Origin: Actinoplanes lutulentus
GTDB taxonomy: Bacteria; Actinomycetota; Actinomycetes; Mycobacteriales; Micromonosporaceae
Length of the DNA stretch: 55,942 nucleotides
Assembly (NCBI RefSeq): GCF_003259845.1
Contig: NZ_QLMJ01000032.1
Coordinates: 1-55,942 of the forward strand
Reading direction: 5' to 3'
Of this stretch, positions 52,724-55,942 are shown in pieces. Made by a program: the position numbers and the translations under genes. Position 1 is the first letter of the stretch. Each line of letters opens with the position of its first letter. Below the pieces are notes generated by a model, which saw only the letters and a list, made by a program, of their open reading frames with translations, ran no database searches and was not told where the DNA came from.

Positions 52724-55528
52724 TTACTTCTGCTCGTCGTCCGACTTCGCGACGAACTCGTCCGCCTGCTTCTTCTCGTCGTCGGACTTGACGGCGTCGG
52801 TGTTCACGTCGGTCTCGGACACCGCGGCCGACTCGTCGTCGTCCTCGTCATCCTCGTCGTCGTCCTCGAACTCGTCGTCCTCGGCGTCGACCGCGACCGG
52901 CGCGTCGTCCTCGTCGTCGTCTTCGTCGTCGTCCTCGAAGTCGTCGTCGTCCTCGGCCACCGGGCCCTCGGAAGCGTCGTCGTCCTCGGAACGAGTCTCC
53001 GGGCCGGCCTCACCGAGGGCAGCCTCGGTCTCGTCGTCCTCGTCCTCGTCGTCGCCCTCGATGGAGACGCCGTCGAGTTCGAGAAGCCGCTCGGCCGCGT
53101 CGGTCAGCTGCTCCTCGTCGGCGGCAGCGGCACGGGCGAACCACTCCCGGGCCTCGTCACGGCGACCAGCCGCGAGCAGGGCGTCGGCGTACGCGTACCG
53201 CAGGCGGGCCGCCCAGTCGGCGTCCTCCTCCGAGGTCAGTTCCTTGACCTGGAGCATCGCCACGGCCGCGTCGTGCTGGCCGAGGTCGGTCCGGGCGCCG
53301 GCCGCCACGATCAGCAGCTCGATCGCACCGGTCTTCTCAAGCTTCGCGATGTCGGCGCCGCGGTACAGGTCGATCGCCCGCTCCGGCCGGCCCAGGGCCC
53401 GCTCGCAGTCGGCCAGCTCGGCGAGGTGCGTCTGCCGACCGGTCATCCGGTGGTAGGTGCGCAGCTCGGCGATGGCCGTCGTCCAGTCACCGGCCGCGTA
53501 GGCGGCGAGACCGACGGCCTCACGCACCACGGCGATCCGGGACGCGAGCCGGCGAGCCGCGATCGCGTGCTGCAGCGCCAGCTCGGAGTCCTCGTCGATG
53601 ATCTGGCCGGCCGCGACGAGGTGCCGCGCGACCTTGTCCGCCATCTCACGGGTGAGGGAGTTCAGTTCGGCGCGGACCTCCTGGTCGAGGTCGGTCGCGA
53701 CGATGTCCTCGGGGATCTCCGGGGCGTGGAAGGTCGGCTGAGCGTCCTGCTCGTCCTGCGGCCGGTTGTCGCGCTCCTGGAAGCCGCCACGGTCACGGTC
53801 GCTGCGGAAGCCGCCGCGGTCGCCCTGGGGCCGGTCGCCACCACGGTTGAAGCCGCCACGGTCGCCGCCACCCTGGTAACCGCCACGGTCACCCTGGGGA
53901 CGGTCGCCACCGCGGAAACCACCGCGGTCGCCGGACGGACGGTCACCCTGGGGACGGTCGCCCCGGTAGCCGGACGGACGGTCGCTGCTGGGACGGTCGC
54001 CCCGGTAGCCGCCACCCTGCGGGCGGTCGCCACCGGAGAAGCTCTCACGGGGGCCGCTCGAACGGTCGCGGTTGAAGCCGCCACGGTCGCCGCCACCCTG
54101 GTAGCCGCCACGGTCACGGTCGCCGCCACGGAATCCACCGCGGTCGCCACCGCCCTGGTAACCACCACGATCGCCGCCACCCTGGTAACCACCGCGGTCA
54201 CCCTGGGGACGGTCGCCACCGCGGAATCCACCGCGGTCGCCGCCACCCTGGTAGCCGCCACGGTCGCCCTGGGGACGGTCGCCACCACGGAAGCCGCCGC
54301 TCTGGGGACGGTCACCACTGGGACGGTCGCCCCGGTAGCCACCGCTCTGCGGACGGTCGCCGCCACGGTTGAAGCCGCCGCGGTCGCCGCCACGGTTGAA
54401 GCCGCCGCGGTCGCCGCCACCCTGGTAACCACCACGGTCGCCAGACGGACGGTCGCCACCGCGGAATCCACCGCGGTCGCCGCCACCCTGGTAGCCGCCA
54501 CGGTCACCGGACGGACGGTCGCCACCGCGGAAGCCGCCGCTCTGCGGGCGGTCGCCGCCACGGTAGCCACCACTCTGGGGACGGTCGCCGCCACGGAAAC
54601 CGCCACGGTCGCCGCCACCCTGGTAACCACCACGGTCACCGGACGGACGGTCGCCACCACGGAAGCCGCCGCTCTGGGGACGGTCACCACTGGGACGGTC
54701 GCCCCGGTAGCCACCGCTCTGCGGACGGTCGCCACGGTTGAAGCCGCCGCGGTCGCCACCGCCCTGGTATCCGCCACGGTCACCCTGGGGACGGTCGCCA
54801 CCACGGTATCCACCGCGGTCGCCGCCACCCTGGTAACCGCCACGGTCGCCCTGCGGACGGTCACCACTGGGACGCTCGCCCCGGTAGCCACCGCTCTGCG
54901 GACGGTCACCGCCACGGAAACCACCACGGTCGCCGCCACCCTGGTAACCACCACGGTCACCGGACGGACGGTCACCGCCACGGAAGCCACCCTGGCCGGC
55001 GCCACGGTCGCGGTCTCCACCACGGAAACCACCGCGGTCGCCGCCACCCTGGTAGCCGCCACGGTCACCCTGCGGACGGTCGCCACCGCGGAAACCGCCA
55101 CGGTCGCCGCCGCCCACCGAGCGCTGTCCGCCCTGGTAGCCGCCACGGTCACCCTGGGGACGGTCGCCACCGCGGAAACCACCGCGGTCGCCGCCACCCT
55201 GGTAACCACCACGGTCGCCCTGCGGACGGTCACCACTGGGACGGTCGCCCCGGTAGCCGCCACCCGACGAACGCTGTCCGCCCTGGTAGCCGCCACGGTC
55301 GCCACCACGGAAACCCCCGCGGTCGCCACCGGGCCGGTCGCCGCCACGGAAGCCTCCGCGGTCGCCGCCACCCTGGTAGCCGCCACGGGATCCGCCCCGC
55401 TCGCCGCCGCCCTGGGAGGAGCCACCGCGGTCACTCCGGCGCTCGTCGCCAGCTCCGTCGCGACTGCGGCCGGGACGGCTCTCGCCGTCTCGGTTGCTGG
55501 AGCCGCCGTCTTGCGGTCCTGTAGTCAC
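52724..55528 (-). CDS. RGG-rich TPR-like protein
   Basis: 934 aa in three parts. Residues 1-~588 are almost wholly tandem GGFRGGDRP, GGYQGGGDR and GYRGDRPSGDR motifs, very rich in Gly, Arg, Asp, Tyr and Phe. Residues ~595-815 form a helical-hairpin, TPR-like domain (SRIAVVREAVGLAAYAAGDW, CERALGRPERAIDLYRG, RLRYAYADALLAAGRRDEA). Residues ~820-934 are an acidic Asp/Glu tail. RGG/FRGG/YRGG segments bind RNA and form condensates in other organisms. The TPR-like part resembles a gene adjacent to the HAD/tlyA cluster in other actinobacteria; the RGG extension is extreme. The GTG at 55528 has GGAAGG ~9 nt upstream. It lies just after the rRNA operon terminator. RNA/ribosome association is inferred. 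Confidence 0.88.
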   Translation of the reverse strand: MTTGPQDGGSSNRDGESRPGRSRDGAGDERRSDRGGSSQGGGERGGSRGGYQGGGDRGGFRGGDRPGGDRGGFRGGDRGGYQGGQRSSGGGYRGDRPSGDRPQGDRGGYQGGGDRGGFRGGDRPQGDRGGYQGGQRSVGGGDRGGFRGGDRPQGDRGGYQGGGDRGGFRGGDRDRGAGQGGFRGGDRPSGDRGGYQGGGDRGGFRGGDRPQSGGYRGERPSGDRPQGDRGGYQGGGDRGGYRGGDRPQGDRGGYQGGGDRGGFNRGDRPQSGGYRGDRPSGDRPQSGGFRGGDRPSGDRGGYQGGGDRGGFRGGDRPQSGGYRGGDRPQSGGFRGGDRPSGDRGGYQGGGDRGGFRGGDRPSGDRGGYQGGGDRGGFNRGGDRGGFNRGGDRPQSGGYRGDRPSGDRPQSGGFRGGDRPQGDRGGYQGGGDRGGFRGGDRPQGDRGGYQGGGDRGGYQGGGDRGGFRGGDRDRGGYQGGGDRGGFNRDRSSGPRESFSGGDRPQGGGYRGDRPSSDRPSGYRGDRPQGDRPSGDRGGFRGGDRPQGDRGGYQGGGDRGGFNRGGDRPQGDRGGFRSDRDRGGFQERDNRPQDEQDAQPTFHAPEIPEDIVATDLDQEVRAELNSLTREMADKVARHLVAAGQIIDEDSELALQHAIAARRLASRIAVVREAVGLAAYAAGDWTTAIAELRTYHRMTGRQTHLAELADCERALGRPERAIDLYRGADIAKLEKTGAIELLIVAAGARTDLGQHDAAVAMLQVKELTSEEDADWAARLRYAYADALLAAGRRDEAREWFARAAAADEEQLTDAAERLLELDGVSIEGDDEDEDDETEAALGEAGPETRSEDDDASEGPVAEDDDDFEDDDEDDDEDDAPVAVDAEDDEFEDDDEDDEDDDESAAVSETDVNTDAVKSDDEKKQADEFVAKSDDEQK
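53760..55440. repeat. Long array of short in-frame repeats encoding RGG motifs
   Basis: Dozens of recurring blocks (GGTCGCCGCCACCCTGGTA, CCACGGTCACC(C/G), CGGACGGTCGCC) are arranged in mosaic tandem fashion over ~1.7 kb. Units of 21-66 bp are shuffled but remain in frame. The bias keeps other frames open on both strands, producing long spurious frames. Short-read assembly of this array should be treated with caution. Confidence 0.9.
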
Positions 55529-55625
55529 GGATCATTCCTTCCAATACGGCGGCTGGCCCTCGGAACGGGCGGCGCCAAGCGTCAACACTCAAAGCTACTA
55601 GGGGACTTGCTCGTAAACGCAGTCA

Positions 55626-55653
55626 AGGGCCGACCCCGAGCGGGGGCGGCCCT
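55626..55653 (-). terminator. Probable rRNA operon terminator hairpin
   Basis: A 12-bp stem with one mismatch (55626-55637 AGGGCCGACCCC with 55642-55653) and a GAGC loop lies 16 bp past the 5S 3' end on the minus strand. It has no strong T-run, which is common in actinobacteria. It separates the rRNA operon from the RGG/TPR gene. Confidence 0.7.
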
Positions 55654-55669
55654 CGACCATCACGTTGAG

Positions 55670-55787
55670 TCCGGCGGCGTCCTACTCTCCCACACCCTCC
55701 CGAGTGCAGTACCATCGGCGCTGGAGGGCTTAGCTACCGGGTTCGGAATGTAACCGGGCGTTTCCCCTCCGCTATGACCACCGAAAC
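55670..55787 (-). rRNA. rrf: 5S ribosomal RNA
   Basis: The minus strand starts GTTTCGGTGGTCATAGCG and ends GTAGGACGCCGCCGGAC, about 118 nt. Internal landmarks are present: GGAAACGCCCGG, TCCGAACCC and GGTACTGCACTCGGGAGG. Ends are set by pairing of the terminal stem and could shift by one or two bases. It lies 114 bp after the 23S 3' end. Confidence 0.96.
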
Positions 55788-55901
55788 ACCTTTCAGCGTA
55801 GCGAAGAACCAGCAACCCATAAGCCAGCCGAAAAGGCCGGCAAACGAGGTGGTTGTTCGTTTGCTGTGAATCACACAGTGGACGCGTAAGCATAAAATTT
55901 A

Positions 55902-55942
55902 GGGTGGTTAAGCCCTCGGCCTATTAGTACCGGTCAACTCAA
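55902..55942 (-). rRNA. rrl: 23S ribosomal RNA, 3' end only (partial)
   Basis: The minus strand from the window edge reads TTGAGTTGACCGGTACTAAT and continues AGGCCGAGGGCTTAACCACC. This is the conserved 3' terminus of actinobacterial 23S rRNA. Only about 41 nt are in the window; the rest and the 16S lie beyond the right edge. Confidence 0.93.

Noticed and set aside
53662..55434. 590-codon alternative frame on the same strand as the RGG gene
   Set aside because: Val/Ala/Thr-rich shadow of the repeat array, without a start site or domain.
53760..55440. CRISPR-like array
   Set aside because: The repeats are contiguous and in frame with no unique spacers of constant length, and no cas genes are present.
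53273..55753. 826-codon open frame on the plus strand opposite the RGG gene
   Set aside because: It consists of Val/Ala/Thr repeats generated by reading the RGG-coding array antisense, runs into 5S rRNA, and lacks any domain. The minus-strand frame has a ribosome binding site and a real TPR-like domain.

Overview
The window is chromosomal DNA from a very high G+C actinobacterium. The best fit is a Micromonosporaceae member such as Actinoplanes, judging by codon use, GTG/TTG starts and protein families; no species can be fixed from the sequence alone. The backbone, nearly all on the minus strand, has the order known from Mycobacterium tuberculosis (tlyA, nadK, recN, steA, mctB/steB, pyrG, Nudix ADP-ribose pyrophosphatase, xerD, parA, scpA, scpB, rluB). 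The right edge enters an rRNA operon: the 3' tip of 23S, then 5S, both on the minus strand.

Layout. 0-14.5 kb is accessory: a hypothetical gene with perfect 21-bp repeats, an ABC exporter with a repeat insertion inside its ATPase domain, a MatB-like acyl-CoA synthetase, a membrane GGDEF/EAL protein, two tandem serpin-like genes with an EEP-family hydrolase, a small zinc-ribbon protein, and a divergent MFS / LysR-flavoprotein pair. 14.5-17.3 kb is scpA-scpB-rluB. 17.3-20.1 kb is an insertion between scpA and the parA block: a GNAT acetyltransferase, an H1-like lysine-rich protein, 1.1 kb of repeats and a methyltransferase. 20.1-23.9 kb is a degenerate site-2 protease, parA, xerD and ald. 24.0-34.5 kb is a second accessory block: a barstar-domain protein, a PH-like membrane protein, a membrane-anchored NB-ARC/WD40 STAND ATPase, a VOC protein, a large GT-C-like membrane protein, a CPBP protease and a 0.56-kb element bounded by ~60-bp inverted repeats. 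34.5-48.4 kb is a tightly overlapping operon-like run: Nudix, pyrG, a large membrane protein, GT4, MurJ, a MraY-like transferase, SteB/MctB, SteA, RecN, NadK, TlyA. 48.4-55.5 kb holds two repeat-tailed small proteins, an SCP2-like protein, a chemoreceptor, a HAD-IIA phosphatase and a 934-aa RGG-rich TPR protein directly downstream of the rRNA operon.

How genes work together. ParA, ScpA/ScpB and XerD serve chromosome segregation and dimer resolution. SteA/SteB, MurJ, the MraY-like enzyme and GT4 form a probable envelope/division module. RecN, NadK, PyrG and TlyA are housekeeping. The barstar and STAND ATPase genes resemble conflict or regulated-death components, but no partner nuclease is seen.

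Recurring theme. In-frame minisatellites (15, 21, 36 bp and longer) occur in at least five unrelated genes, and 17-, 63- and 66-bp tandem arrays plus a 39-nt palindrome family occur between genes. I saw no tRNA, CRISPR array, IS transposase or prophage.
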